Translations under genes and position numbers: made by a program | Shown here: positions 35,297 through 42,984 of the stretch, one piece after another | Layout: every line of letters begins with the position of its first letter | Position numbering within the stretch: position 1 is the first letter of the stretch | Assembly (NCBI GenBank): GCA_009692365.1 | Contig: SHZJ01000021.1 | Span: forward strand, 1 to 54,949 | Direction: 5' to 3' | Source of the DNA: Gammaproteobacteria bacterium | Lineage (GTDB): Bacteria; Pseudomonadota; Gammaproteobacteria; Ga0077536 | DNA length: 54,949 nucleotides | Notes under the pieces: model-generated | The model's input: the letters and a program-made list of their open reading frames with translations, nothing else | Told to the model about the DNA's origin: nothing | Database searches by the model: none

Positions 35297-37237
35297 CTAG
35301 CCGCTGCCGGTTTGCAGCGCCTCCAGCGTGGCCCAGCGGGCGTAGTGCTCGTCCAAGGCCGCTTGACGCGCGGCGAGGGTGGCTAGCGTGGCCTGCGTTT
35401 CTAGGTGGGGCCGTTGATAAAACCCACTGGCGTTGGTCTGGCTGGTCAGGGCGGCGACTTCGGTCTCCAGCGCTTCGATGGTGGTCGGTAGCTGGGCGAG
35501 TTCAAACTTCAGCTTGAAGCTGAGCTTGCCGGCGGGCGGCTCGCGCGGTGCGCTGGGGCGGGTGGCTGGGGCGGCCGCGGCGGGGCGGGTGGCTGGGGCG
35601 GCCGCGGCGGGGCGGGCTTTAGTGCGATTGGGATTGTCGGTTTCGGCCAACTTGCGGCCGCGCACCAGCCAATCGCTGTAGCCGCCCGGGTATTGCTCAA
35701 CCTGACCGTTGTCTTCAAACACCAGCACGCTGCTGACCACGTTGTCCATGAAGGCGCGGTCGTGACTGACCACGATGAGCGAGCCGCTGTAGTCCTGCAG
35801 TCGCGCTTCGAGGACGTCGAGGGTTTCGACGTCTAAATCGTTGGTGGGTTCGTCTAACACCAGCAGGTTGCTGGGCCGGGTAAACAGTCGGGCCAAGATC
35901 ACCCGATTACACTCCCCACCGGAGAGCGCGCGGATGGGGGTTTTGGCGCGCTCGGCGCTAAATAAAAAGCCCTTCAAGTAGCCAATGATATGGCGCTCTT
36001 GGCCGTCGATAAGCACCTGGTCGCGGCCATCGCCAACGATGTCGGCGACCGTCTTGTTGGGGTCGAGGTCGCGCCGCATTTGGTCAAAATAGCCAACCTC
36101 CAGATTGAGCCCCAGTTTGACCGAGCCGCTATCGGGTTCGATTTCGCCCAGCAAAATTTTTAACAGCGTGCTTTTACCCACCCCGTTATTGCCGACCAAG
36201 CCAATGCGCTCGCCGCGCATGATTTTCAGCGACACCCCTTTGATCACCGGGGGGCCGCCAAACCCATGCGCCACGTTGCGGATCTCCACCACCTTGCGGC
36301 TGGATTGTTCTGCTTCTTCCACTTGAATCCGCGGGGCGGCCAGCGGTTTGATGCGGCCCTCGGCGACCTCGCGCAGGGCGTGCAACGCGCGGACCCGGCC
36401 CTCGTTGCGGGTGCGGCGGGCCTTCACGCCCTGCCGAATCCACGCTTCTTCCAGCTCCAGTTTTTTATCGAATAGGTCGTGGTGGCGGGCTTCGTCTTCT
36501 AGCGCTTTGGCCTTATTGGTGAGATAGGTTTGATAGTTACCCGGCCAGTCGGTGAGATTGCCCCGGTCGATCTCCACGATGCGGGTCGCCAGCCGTTGCA
36601 AAAAAGCTCGGTCGTGCGTGATGAACAGCACGCTGCCCTGGAAGCTCAGCACTTTCTGCTCCAGCCAGATGATGGTGCTGAGGTCCAGATGGTTGGTCGG
36701 TTCGTCCAGCAGTAGCACGTCGGGGCTGCTCACCAGCGCCTGCGCCAAGGCCGCGCGGCGCTGCCAGCCGCCGGAGAGTTCGCCGAGGCGGCGTTCGGGC
36801 GGCAGGTCGAGTTCCGAGAGGACGGTTGCCACCTGCTGCTCGACACCCCAGCCGCCGTGGGCGTCGATTTGCCGCTGGAGCGCCTCCAGCCGGCGCAGGC
36901 CAACGGCGTCGGGGTGGTTTTCTGCGAGCGCCCGCCAGGCGGCAATGTGCCCCAGGACCTCGGTCAAACCTTCGCCCACGAAATCTGCCACGGTCCTGTC
37001 GAGTGATTCAGGCAGCGCCTGCGCCAGTTTGGCAACGCGCAGGCCGTTGCGCCGCTTCAGCACGCCGCGGTCGTAGGTTTGTTCGCCGGAGATAATTTTG
37101 AGCAGGGTCGATTTACCCGCACCGTTGCGCCCGATCAGGCACACGCGTTCGCCTTCCAGCAGCGAAAAGCTGGCCTCTTTGAGGATGAGCTGGTCGCCGA
37201 AATCCAGCGAAATGTTGTCAAAAGTGAGTAAGGTCAT
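35297..37237 (-). CDS. uup: ABC-F family ATPase, Uup type
   Basis: The protein has 646 residues from MTLLTFDNISLDFGDQ at 37237, which matches the family start. An ATG at 37264 with GGGAGG upstream is an alternative; the long frame to 37660 is spurious. Two ABC modules are present: GRNGAGKST (36-44) with ELSGGWQRRAALAQAL, and GNNGVGKST with ALSGGECNRVILARLF. The charged ABC-F linker (KKLELEEAWIRQGVKARRTRNEGRVRAL) lies between them. An Ala/Pro linker coded by a 27-bp tandem repeat leads to a C-terminal coiled coil, as in Uup. There are no membrane domains. ABC-F proteins act on the ribosome; Uup also affects precise transposon excision. Confidence 0.94.
   Translation of the reverse strand: MTLLTFDNISLDFGDQLILKEASFSLLEGERVCLIGRNGAGKSTLLKIISGEQTYDRGVLKRRNGLRVAKLAQALPESLDRTVADFVGEGLTEVLGHIAAWRALAENHPDAVGLRRLEALQRQIDAHGGWGVEQQVATVLSELDLPPERRLGELSGGWQRRAALAQALVSSPDVLLLDEPTNHLDLSTIIWLEQKVLSFQGSVLFITHDRAFLQRLATRIVEIDRGNLTDWPGNYQTYLTNKAKALEDEARHHDLFDKKLELEEAWIRQGVKARRTRNEGRVRALHALREVAEGRIKPLAAPRIQVEEAEQSSRKVVEIRNVAHGFGGPPVIKGVSLKIMRGERIGLVGNNGVGKSTLLKILLGEIEPDSGSVKLGLNLEVGYFDQMRRDLDPNKTVADIVGDGRDQVLIDGQERHIIGYLKGFLFSAERAKTPIRALSGGECNRVILARLFTRPSNLLVLDEPTNDLDVETLDVLEARLQDYSGSLIVVSHDRAFMDNVVSSVLVFEDNGQVEQYPGGYSDWLVRGRKLAETDNPNRTKARPAAAAPATRPAAAAPATRPSAPREPPAGKLSFKLKFELAQLPTTIEALETEVAALTSQTNASGFYQRPHLETQATLATLAARQAALDEHYARWATLEALQTGSG
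35555..35616. repeat. 27-bp perfect tandem repeat in the ABC-F linker
   Basis: The 27-base unit at 35555-35581 recurs exactly at 35582-35608, and eight more bases begin a third copy. It encodes repeated PAAAAPATR in the linker between the ATPase core and the C-terminal coiled coil. The exact in-frame identity suggests recent slippage, so linker length may vary between strains. Confidence 0.85.
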
Positions 37238-37295
37238 CGGGCATACAGCAAGCGGGGCCCGCATTGTCCTGCGGCCTCCCTCACCCGGCAAGTAG

Positions 37296-37343
37296 CGCTC
37301 GCCAACGGCGCGGGGGTGCAGGGCCATGGCGAGCGTGCACCCC
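37296..37343. promoter_or_regulatory. Two overlapping, mutually exclusive hairpins upstream of uup
   Basis: CGCTCGCCA (37296-37304) pairs with TGGCGAGCG (37327-37335). GGGGTGCA (37313-37320), which lies in that loop, pairs with TGCACCCC (37336-37343). The 3' arms are adjacent, so the stems compete or form a pseudoknot. A third small hairpin, CGTGC/GCACG, lies at 37352-37365. The set is 59-128 bases upstream of the uup start in the divergent gap. It could be a leader structure or operators; a role is inference. Confidence 0.5.
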
Positions 37344-37451
37344 GGGCTGGACGTGCCGGCGCACGAGGGCGGCGGGCGGGCGCCAGTCGCGACAGCGCGG
37401 CGCGAGATCTTGTAGTCTGGAACACCCAAACCCCCAGCGGAGCACCGGCCC

Positions 37452-37850
37452 ATGGCAACCGTTGAATTAGTCGAATACGCGCAGGCAAGCCCCGCCGTCC
37501 GGGAGGTCTTTGATGACATCCGCGCCACGCGTAAGACCGATTTCATCAATAATTTTTGGCAGGCACTGGCGGTCAATCCCGCGCAGCTCGCCCGCACTTG
37601 GCAGGCCGCCAAAGCGGTGATGGCGCCGGGCGCACTGGACCCGCTCACCAAAGAACTCATCTACATCGCGGTATCGGTCGCCAACAAGTGCGAGTACTGC
37701 ATTCACTCGCACACGGCCGCCGCGCGGGCCAAGGGCATGACGCAGGACCAATACGGCGAACTGGTGGCGGTAATCGGCATGGCCCATTCCACCAATGGTC
37801 TGGCGACCACGCTGCAAGTACCGGTCGATGAGGTGTTTAAAGTCTCGTGA
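37452..37850 (+). CDS. AhpD-like carboxymuconolactone decarboxylase family protein
   Basis: The protein has 132 residues. The CMD-fold signature VANKCEYCIHSHTAAARAKGM carries the redox motif C80-x-x-C83 and the histidine H87 that AhpD-type peroxidase partners use. LTKELIYIAVSVA upstream and YGELVAVIGMAHSTNGLA downstream complete the domain. It therefore probably acts as an alkylhydroperoxidase-like or disulfide-handling protein, not as a true decarboxylase. GGAG lies upstream of the ATG. It is divergent from uup and followed after 104 bases by an FMN flavoprotein gene. Confidence 0.9.
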   Translation: MATVELVEYAQASPAVREVFDDIRATRKTDFINNFWQALAVNPAQLARTWQAAKAVMAPGALDPLTKELIYIAVSVANKCEYCIHSHTAAARAKGMTQDQYGELVAVIGMAHSTNGLATTLQVPVDEVFKVS

Positions 37851-37954
37851 CGCACCCGACTGCCTGCGCGCGCAGCAAGCGCTGGTGAGGCTTAATTTCC
37901 GACGGAAAAACCTGCCTAGAAATTGCTTCTAAGAAACGGACAAGGAGTCGATCG

Positions 37955-38599
37955 ATGCACAACAATCCCACCGTGTTTAGCACTGAAGCCGGGTTGCGCG
38001 AGCTGCTGGGCCATCCGATGGAACTGGCGGCGCGCAAAGCCATTCCCTACCTCGACAAATACTGCAAGGCGTTTATCGAACGCGCGCCCTTTCTGACCTT
38101 GGCCACGGCCGACGCGGCCGGCCGGGTGGATGTCTCGCCACGGGGTGACCAACCGGGCTTCGTCCTGATTCTCGACGACAACACCTTGTTTTTGCCCGAG
38201 CGGCCGGGCAACGCCCGCTACGATTCCTTAGTTAACATTATCGCCAATCCCCGGGTGGGTCTGCTGTTTTTCGTGCCGGGCTTCGAGGACATGCTGCGGG
38301 TGAACGGTCAAGCCCAGCTCATTCACGACGAGGCGCTGGTCGCGCGCTGTGCGGTGCGGGGCAAGGAGCCTCGCCTGGGCATTCGGGTGACGGTGGAAGA
38401 AGCCTATTTGCATTGCGCCAAGGCCATCAAACGCTCGCAGCTGTGGTCCGCCGAGGTCCAGCGCGACCGCAGCGAACTGCCCTCGCTCGGCAAAATGGTC
38501 TTGGAGCAGACGGCCGCGGCGGACACCCCACCCAGCGCGGAACTCATCCGCACCGTCGATGAATACATCGAAGATAACTACCTCACTAAGCTTTACTGA
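37955..38599 (+). CDS. FMN-binding PPOX-type flavoprotein (MSMEG_1061-like)
   Basis: The protein has 214 residues. The split-barrel pyridoxamine-phosphate-oxidase fold is recognised from APFLTLATADAAGRVDVSPRGDQPGFV, DNTLFLPERPGNARYDSLVNIIANPRVGLLFFVPG and a C-terminal AYLHCAKAIKRSQLW. The PRGD and LPERPGNAR blocks match the MSMEG_1061 subgroup of FMN-dependent proteins. Its natural substrate is unknown; relatives reduce or oxidise small redox compounds, possibly with F420 or FMN. AAGGAG lies seven bases before the ATG. The 245 bases after it up to the acyl-CoA dehydrogenase show no gene. Confidence 0.88.
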   Translation: MHNNPTVFSTEAGLRELLGHPMELAARKAIPYLDKYCKAFIERAPFLTLATADAAGRVDVSPRGDQPGFVLILDDNTLFLPERPGNARYDSLVNIIANPRVGLLFFVPGFEDMLRVNGQAQLIHDEALVARCAVRGKEPRLGIRVTVEEAYLHCAKAIKRSQLWSAEVQRDRSELPSLGKMVLEQTAAADTPPSAELIRTVDEYIEDNYLTKLY

Positions 38600-38844
38600 G
38601 GATGGTGGTGGCGCACGAGCGGGTCGGTTCGTGCTGGCGTTCGGTGTTCTCGGCAGGGACCATCCTGCTGAGCAACAGGGCGCGCGCTGGGTGGCATCGC
38701 GATGGTCCGCTACGGCGATTGCCGCGGGATGCGGTGTGCCGACATCAGCTTGGCGCTGCTCGCGGTGGCATGCCATAGGCCTATTCGTGAGGCGCGTGTG
38801 CCACGCCGCCTCGTTTTGCACCTAACGGCACCGGAGGGTAGAGG

Positions 38845-40011
38845 ATGAATTTCGACTGGACCCCAGAACAACAACAAATCCGCGCCAGCGTGCTCAAACT
38901 CTGCGCGCAGTTTAGCGATCAGTATTGGCTGCAGCGGGATGCCGACGGGCGTTTCCCAGAGGAATTTTGTCGGGCTATCGCCGATGGCGGCTGGATCGGT
39001 ACCGCGGTGCCGGAAATTTACGGCGGCAGTGCGCTGGGTACCACCGAAGCGGCGATCGTGGTGCAGGCCATCTCAGAATCTGGCGCGGCCAACAGCGGGG
39101 TGTCGGCGATCGCCATCGGGCTGTTTGGGCTCACCCCGATTCTGGCTTATGCCAGCGAAGAACAACGCCTGGCGTGGTTGCCGCGCATCGTGCGCCGCGA
39201 CGACATCGCGTGTTTTGGGGTAACCGAGCCCAACACCGGCCACGACACTACCCGCCTCAAAACCCGCGCCGAACCTCACGGTGACCATTACCTGGTGAGC
39301 GGCGAGAAGGTGTGGATTTCCACCGCGCAGGTGGCCAACAAAATCATGCTGATTGCGCGCACCACACCCCTCGATGCGTGCGCCCGGCCGGTGGATGGCC
39401 TGACGCTGTTTTACACCGACCTCGATCGGCGTTATGCCGACGTGCGGGTGATCGACAAAATGGGCCGGCGCTGCGTGGATTCCAACGAGATTTTTTTCGA
39501 TAACATGCCGGTGCCGGTGGCGCACCGTATTGGCGAGGAGGGCAAAGGCTTCCGATATCTGCTGCCCGGGCTCAACGCCGAGCGCGTCCTTATTGCCGCC
39601 GGCTTGATTGGTCTGGGACGGGTGGCGCTGCAGCGGGCGACCGCTTACGCCAACACGCGCGTGGTGTTTGGACGCCCCATCGGCAAGAATCAGGGGATCC
39701 AGCACCCGCTGGCGCAGAACTGGGCCGAACTGGAGGCGGCGAATTTGCTGGTCTTCAAAGCCGCCGCCCAGCACGCGGCGGGCGAGGACTGCGGGGTGGC
39801 CGCCAATGCGGCCAAATATCTCGCCGCCGAAGCCGCATTTTCGGCCTGCACTAACGCCGTCATGACCCACGGTGGCATGGGTTACGCGAAGGAATATCAC
39901 GTCGAGCGTTATCTGCGCGAAGTGTTAATCCACCGCATCGCGCCGATTAGTCCGCAAATGATCCTCAACTACATCGCCGAGCGGCAGCTGGGGTTGCCGA
40001 AATCCTATTGA
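38845..40011 (+). CDS. Acyl-CoA dehydrogenase
   Basis: The protein has 388 residues, typical length. It is an FAD flavoenzyme that makes a 2,3-double bond in an acyl-CoA. MNFDWTPEQQQIRASVLKL starts the N-terminal helical domain. CFGVTEPNTGHDTTRLKTRAE and the VSGEKVWISTAQVAN strand are the FAD/substrate signature. The C-terminal domain has QGIQHPLAQNWAELEAA, THGGMGYAKEYHVERYLREV and the final helix. The acid likely to be the catalytic base is in the region of YAKEYHVER. Chain-length preference cannot be read. GGAGG lies upstream of the ATG. It is convergent with the aminotransferase gene. Confidence 0.95.
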   Translation: MNFDWTPEQQQIRASVLKLCAQFSDQYWLQRDADGRFPEEFCRAIADGGWIGTAVPEIYGGSALGTTEAAIVVQAISESGAANSGVSAIAIGLFGLTPILAYASEEQRLAWLPRIVRRDDIACFGVTEPNTGHDTTRLKTRAEPHGDHYLVSGEKVWISTAQVANKIMLIARTTPLDACARPVDGLTLFYTDLDRRYADVRVIDKMGRRCVDSNEIFFDNMPVPVAHRIGEEGKGFRYLLPGLNAERVLIAAGLIGLGRVALQRATAYANTRVVFGRPIGKNQGIQHPLAQNWAELEAANLLVFKAAAQHAAGEDCGVAANAAKYLAAEAAFSACTNAVMTHGGMGYAKEYHVERYLREVLIHRIAPISPQMILNYIAERQLGLPKSY

Positions 40012-40014
40012 GGC

Positions 40015-40059
40015 GCGGCGCGCGCGCGACTGCGCGGCGTAGGCGGTTCCGCGCGCCGC
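40015..40059. terminator. Long GC-rich inverted repeat between convergent genes
   Basis: GCGGCGCGCG (40015-40024) and CGCGCGCCGC (40050-40059) are perfect 10-bp arms around a 25-base loop. They fill the gap between the acyl-CoA dehydrogenase stop and the aminotransferase 3' end. TTCTC follows on the plus strand, so there is no clear U-tract; a bidirectional or Rho-assisted end is possible. Confidence 0.4.
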
Positions 40060-40062
40060 TTC

Positions 40063-41442
40063 TCAGCGCACCCTGAGCGCCGCGGCGGTGAGGTCCAGAC
40101 AGCGTCGGGCCAGGGTAATGAGTTGGTCGATTTCGTCCCGATTCATCACCAGCGGTGGCGAGATAATCAAGGTGTCCCAGACCGCGCGCATCACCAGCCC
40201 GTTCTGAAAACAGAAATCCCGGCACCGCGCGCCCGCAGCACCCAGCGGGTCAAAGCGCTGGCGGGTGGTTTTGTCCCGCACCAGTTCTAGTGCGCCAATA
40301 AAGCCAACGCCACGCGCTTCCCCGACCAGCGGATGATCAGCCAGTTCGCGCCAGCGCGCCTGCAGATAAGGCCCGGTATCGCTGCGCACGCGCTCCACCA
40401 GGCCTTCGTCGCGGATGAGGCGGATGTTGCGTTCGGCCACCGCGCAACAGGTGGGATGGCCGGAATAGGTGTAACCGTGGAAAAACTCGCCGCCCGCCTC
40501 GAGCAAGGTCGCGGCGATGTGGTCGGCCACCATCACCCCGCCGATGGGTAAATACCCGGAGGACATGCCCTTGGCCATGGCCATGAGGTCGGGCGTGAAG
40601 CCAAAAGTCTCGCAGCCAAACCAGTTGCCGGTGCGGCCAAAGCCGCAGATGACTTCGTCGGCCACCAGCAAAATGCCGTATTTGCGGCAGATACGCTCGA
40701 TTTCCGGCCAGTAAGTCGCGGGGGGGATGATCACCCCACCCGCACCCTGGATGGGCTCGCCGATGAAGGCTGCGATGTGGTCGGCGCCGAGTTCTAGAAT
40801 TTTGGCCTCCAACCAGCCGGCAGCCTGGAGGCCAAACTCGGCCGGCGACTGCTCGCCGCCCAGCGCATAGGCGTAGGGTGGGTTGATGTGCACGATGCCC
40901 GGGATGGGCAGATCGCCCTGCGCGTGCATCGCGGGCATGCCGCTCAGGCTCGCGCCGGCCACGGTGCTGCCATGATAAGCCTGCCAGCGGCTGATGAAGG
41001 TTTTACGGCGCGGCTCGCCGCGCACGTCCCAATAATGCCGCACCAAGCGCAGTACCGTGTCGTTGGACTCTGATCCGGAGCCGGTAAAGAACACGCGGTT
41101 CAGGGTGGGCGGCGTGACTTCGGCCAGCAGCGCCGAGAGCGCGATGGCCGGTGGATTGGCGGTTTTAAAAAAATTGTTGTAATAGGGCAGTTCGTTCATC
41201 TGCGCGGCGGCAACGGCGGCGAGTTCCGGTCGCCCGTAGCCCACGTTGACGCACCACAGACCGGCCATCGCATCCAGCAGGCGCAGGCCTTCCGAATCCC
41301 ACAGGTACACGCCCTCGGCGCGCGTAATCACCCGCGTGCCGTGTGCGTGCATGGCTTTGTGATCGGTAAACGGGTGCAGAAAGTGCTGGCGGTCCAGTGC
41401 CTGCCAGCCGGCCGTGTCGTGTTGGTGGCGCAGTGTGTTCAT
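40063..41442 (-). CDS. spuC: Class III omega-aminotransferase, putrescine/polyamine-pyruvate type
   Basis: The protein has 459 residues. It resembles SpuC-like enzymes that transfer the amino group of putrescine or cadaverine to pyruvate. HFLHPFTDHKAMHAHGTRVI starts the family. GSGSESNDTVLRLVRHYW, ADEVICGFGRTGNWFG (cofactor aspartate region) and AMAKGMSSGYLPIGGVMV with the PLP lysine are diagnostic. The C-terminal domain is complete (GEARGVGFIGALELVRDK). Its start overlaps the stop of the gamma-glutamylputrescine synthetase-like gene (ATGA), so the two are coupled. This neighbour supports polyamine use, but other omega-amino acids are possible substrates. Confidence 0.92.
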   Translation of the reverse strand: MNTLRHQHDTAGWQALDRQHFLHPFTDHKAMHAHGTRVITRAEGVYLWDSEGLRLLDAMAGLWCVNVGYGRPELAAVAAAQMNELPYYNNFFKTANPPAIALSALLAEVTPPTLNRVFFTGSGSESNDTVLRLVRHYWDVRGEPRRKTFISRWQAYHGSTVAGASLSGMPAMHAQGDLPIPGIVHINPPYAYALGGEQSPAEFGLQAAGWLEAKILELGADHIAAFIGEPIQGAGGVIIPPATYWPEIERICRKYGILLVADEVICGFGRTGNWFGCETFGFTPDLMAMAKGMSSGYLPIGGVMVADHIAATLLEAGGEFFHGYTYSGHPTCCAVAERNIRLIRDEGLVERVRSDTGPYLQARWRELADHPLVGEARGVGFIGALELVRDKTTRQRFDPLGAAGARCRDFCFQNGLVMRAVWDTLIISPPLVMNRDEIDQLITLARRCLDLTAAALRVR

Positions 41443-42806
41443 ACGTTCAACAGGAGAAATTCCCGCTCCCAGGAGCTAATGACGCGGAAAAAAGTTTCGT
41501 ATTCCTTGTGCTTCACCGCCGAATACGAACGGATGAAACGCTCGCCGATGATGTTGCTCAGTTCTTGCGAGGTCTCCAGCAGACGCAGCGAATCCTCCAG
41601 ACTGCGCGAGAGCTGGTAACCCAGGTTATAGCCGCTGCCGGTGACCGGTGAGGTGGCACGCAGACCCTCCACCATGCCCATATAGCCGCAGGCGAGTGAG
41701 GCGGCGATGGCCAGGTAGGGATTGACGTCGGCCCCCGCCACGCGATTCTCAATCCGGGTCGCTTGCGGATCGGAAATCGGCACGCGTAGACCGACAGTAC
41801 GATTGTCATAGCCCCACTGGACGTTAATCGGCGCATATCCGCCGAGTGCGATGCGGCGATAGGAATTCACATTGGGCGCAAAAATGGCCATCGCGTGCGG
41901 AATGTATTTTTGCAGGCCGGCGATGTGGGCGAGAAAAAGGTCGGTAATTTTGCCGTCTGGCCCCGCGAAAATGCTCTCCCCCGTGACTTTGTCCACCACG
42001 CTCTGGTGGATGTGCATGGCGCTGCCGGGTTCGTCCTTCAGGGGCTTGGCCATGAAAGTGGCGTAGATGCCGTGACGATACGCCGCTTCGCGGCAGGTGC
42101 GCTTGAACAAAAATGCCTGATCGGCGAGTTCCAGCGGGTCACCGTGCAGGAAATTGATTTCCATTTGCGCCGCGCCGGATTCGTGGATGAGGGTATCGAT
42201 GTCGAGTTTCTGCGCTTCGCAGTAGTCGTAAATGTCCTCAAACAGCGGGTCGAATTCGTTTACCGCGTCAATCCCATAGGCTTGGCGTGCTGTTTCGGGG
42301 CGGCCCGAGCGACCGATCGGGGGCTTCAGCGGGAAGTCCGGATCGATATTTTTCTCAACCAGAAAAAACTCTAGTTCCGGTGCCACCACGGGCTTCCAGC
42401 CGCGCCGGTCGTAAAGCTGTAAAACCCGCTTGAGCACCGTGCGCGGGGCCAAATCGACCTCGCGGCCATCGTTGTAGTAGCAGTCGTGGATGACCTGTGC
42501 GGTGGGCTCGGCAGCCCATGGCACGAGCCGGATGGTGTTCACATCCGGGCGCAGCAGCATGTCGGGCTCCGTGGGGTCGGTGGTGTCTTCGTCCGGGTAA
42601 TCGCCGGTCACGGTTTGGACGAACACGCCCTCGGGGAGGCGTAAGCGTTCTTCTTGCCAAAACCTGCTGGCCGGCATGATTTTGCCGCGCGCCACGCCAG
42701 AAAAATCTGGAATGATGCATTCGACTTCGGTGCAGTGTCGTTCGCGCAACCACCGCTCTAAGGAGCCTCGGCGGGCGACAGGGTCATCGGGGGGGGTGGT
42801 ACTCAT
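41439..42806 (-). CDS. puuA: Glutamine synthetase family, probable gamma-glutamylputrescine synthetase
   Basis: The protein has 455 residues from MSTTPPDDPV at 42806, with GAGG six bases upstream; the frame runs 14 codons further without support. Such enzymes ligate glutamate to putrescine using ATP in the first Puu step. ECIIPDFSGVARGKIMPAS, FFLVEKNIDPDFPLKP, QMEINFLHGDPLELAD, KPLKDEPGSAMHIHQSV and IALGGYAPINVQWGYDNRTVGLRVP are PuuA-like blocks with the metal and ATP residues of the GS fold. RIENRVAGADVNPYLAIAASLA closes the catalytic part. Coupling to an SpuC-like aminotransferase and a divergent PuuB-like oxidase supports the role. PuuC and PuuD are not in the window. Confidence 0.88.
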   Translation of the reverse strand: MSTTPPDDPVARRGSLERWLRERHCTEVECIIPDFSGVARGKIMPASRFWQEERLRLPEGVFVQTVTGDYPDEDTTDPTEPDMLLRPDVNTIRLVPWAAEPTAQVIHDCYYNDGREVDLAPRTVLKRVLQLYDRRGWKPVVAPELEFFLVEKNIDPDFPLKPPIGRSGRPETARQAYGIDAVNEFDPLFEDIYDYCEAQKLDIDTLIHESGAAQMEINFLHGDPLELADQAFLFKRTCREAAYRHGIYATFMAKPLKDEPGSAMHIHQSVVDKVTGESIFAGPDGKITDLFLAHIAGLQKYIPHAMAIFAPNVNSYRRIALGGYAPINVQWGYDNRTVGLRVPISDPQATRIENRVAGADVNPYLAIAASLACGYMGMVEGLRATSPVTGSGYNLGYQLSRSLEDSLRLLETSQELSNIIGERFIRSYSAVKHKEYETFFRVISSWEREFLLLNV

Positions 42807-42881
42807 CCGAGACCTCGCTCTGGGCGCGGGCCTGCCGGTCGAGTGCACTAGGTACTCGCAAGGCCTATCGGTCCGCTAATG

Positions 42882-42923
42882 GTGATGGTCGCCATAATAG
42901 GCACGGCGGGCCGTGATGGTCGA
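42882..42923 (-). promoter_or_regulatory. Candidate puuA promoter with two GTGATGGTCG direct repeats
   Basis: On the minus strand TCGACC (42923-42918) and TATTAT (42899-42894) are 18 bases apart; TATTAT matches the -10 consensus at five positions. GTGATGGTCG occurs exactly at 42882-42891 and again at 42913-42922, 31 bases or about three turns apart. One copy overlaps the -35 and the other the start region. This is a good layout for a repressor. Binding is inference. Confidence 0.5.
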
Positions 42924-42984
42924 GTCGCCTTGCTGGTATGGGGCGCTCAGCGCATCATCCTGACAGCCCAACGCCAGCGCCCAC

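Noticed and set aside
38600..38844. Small gene between the flavoprotein and acyl-CoA dehydrogenase genes
   Set aside because: The 88-codon frame from 38559 begins inside the flavoprotein gene and shows no motif or ribosome binding site; the stretch is treated as non-coding.
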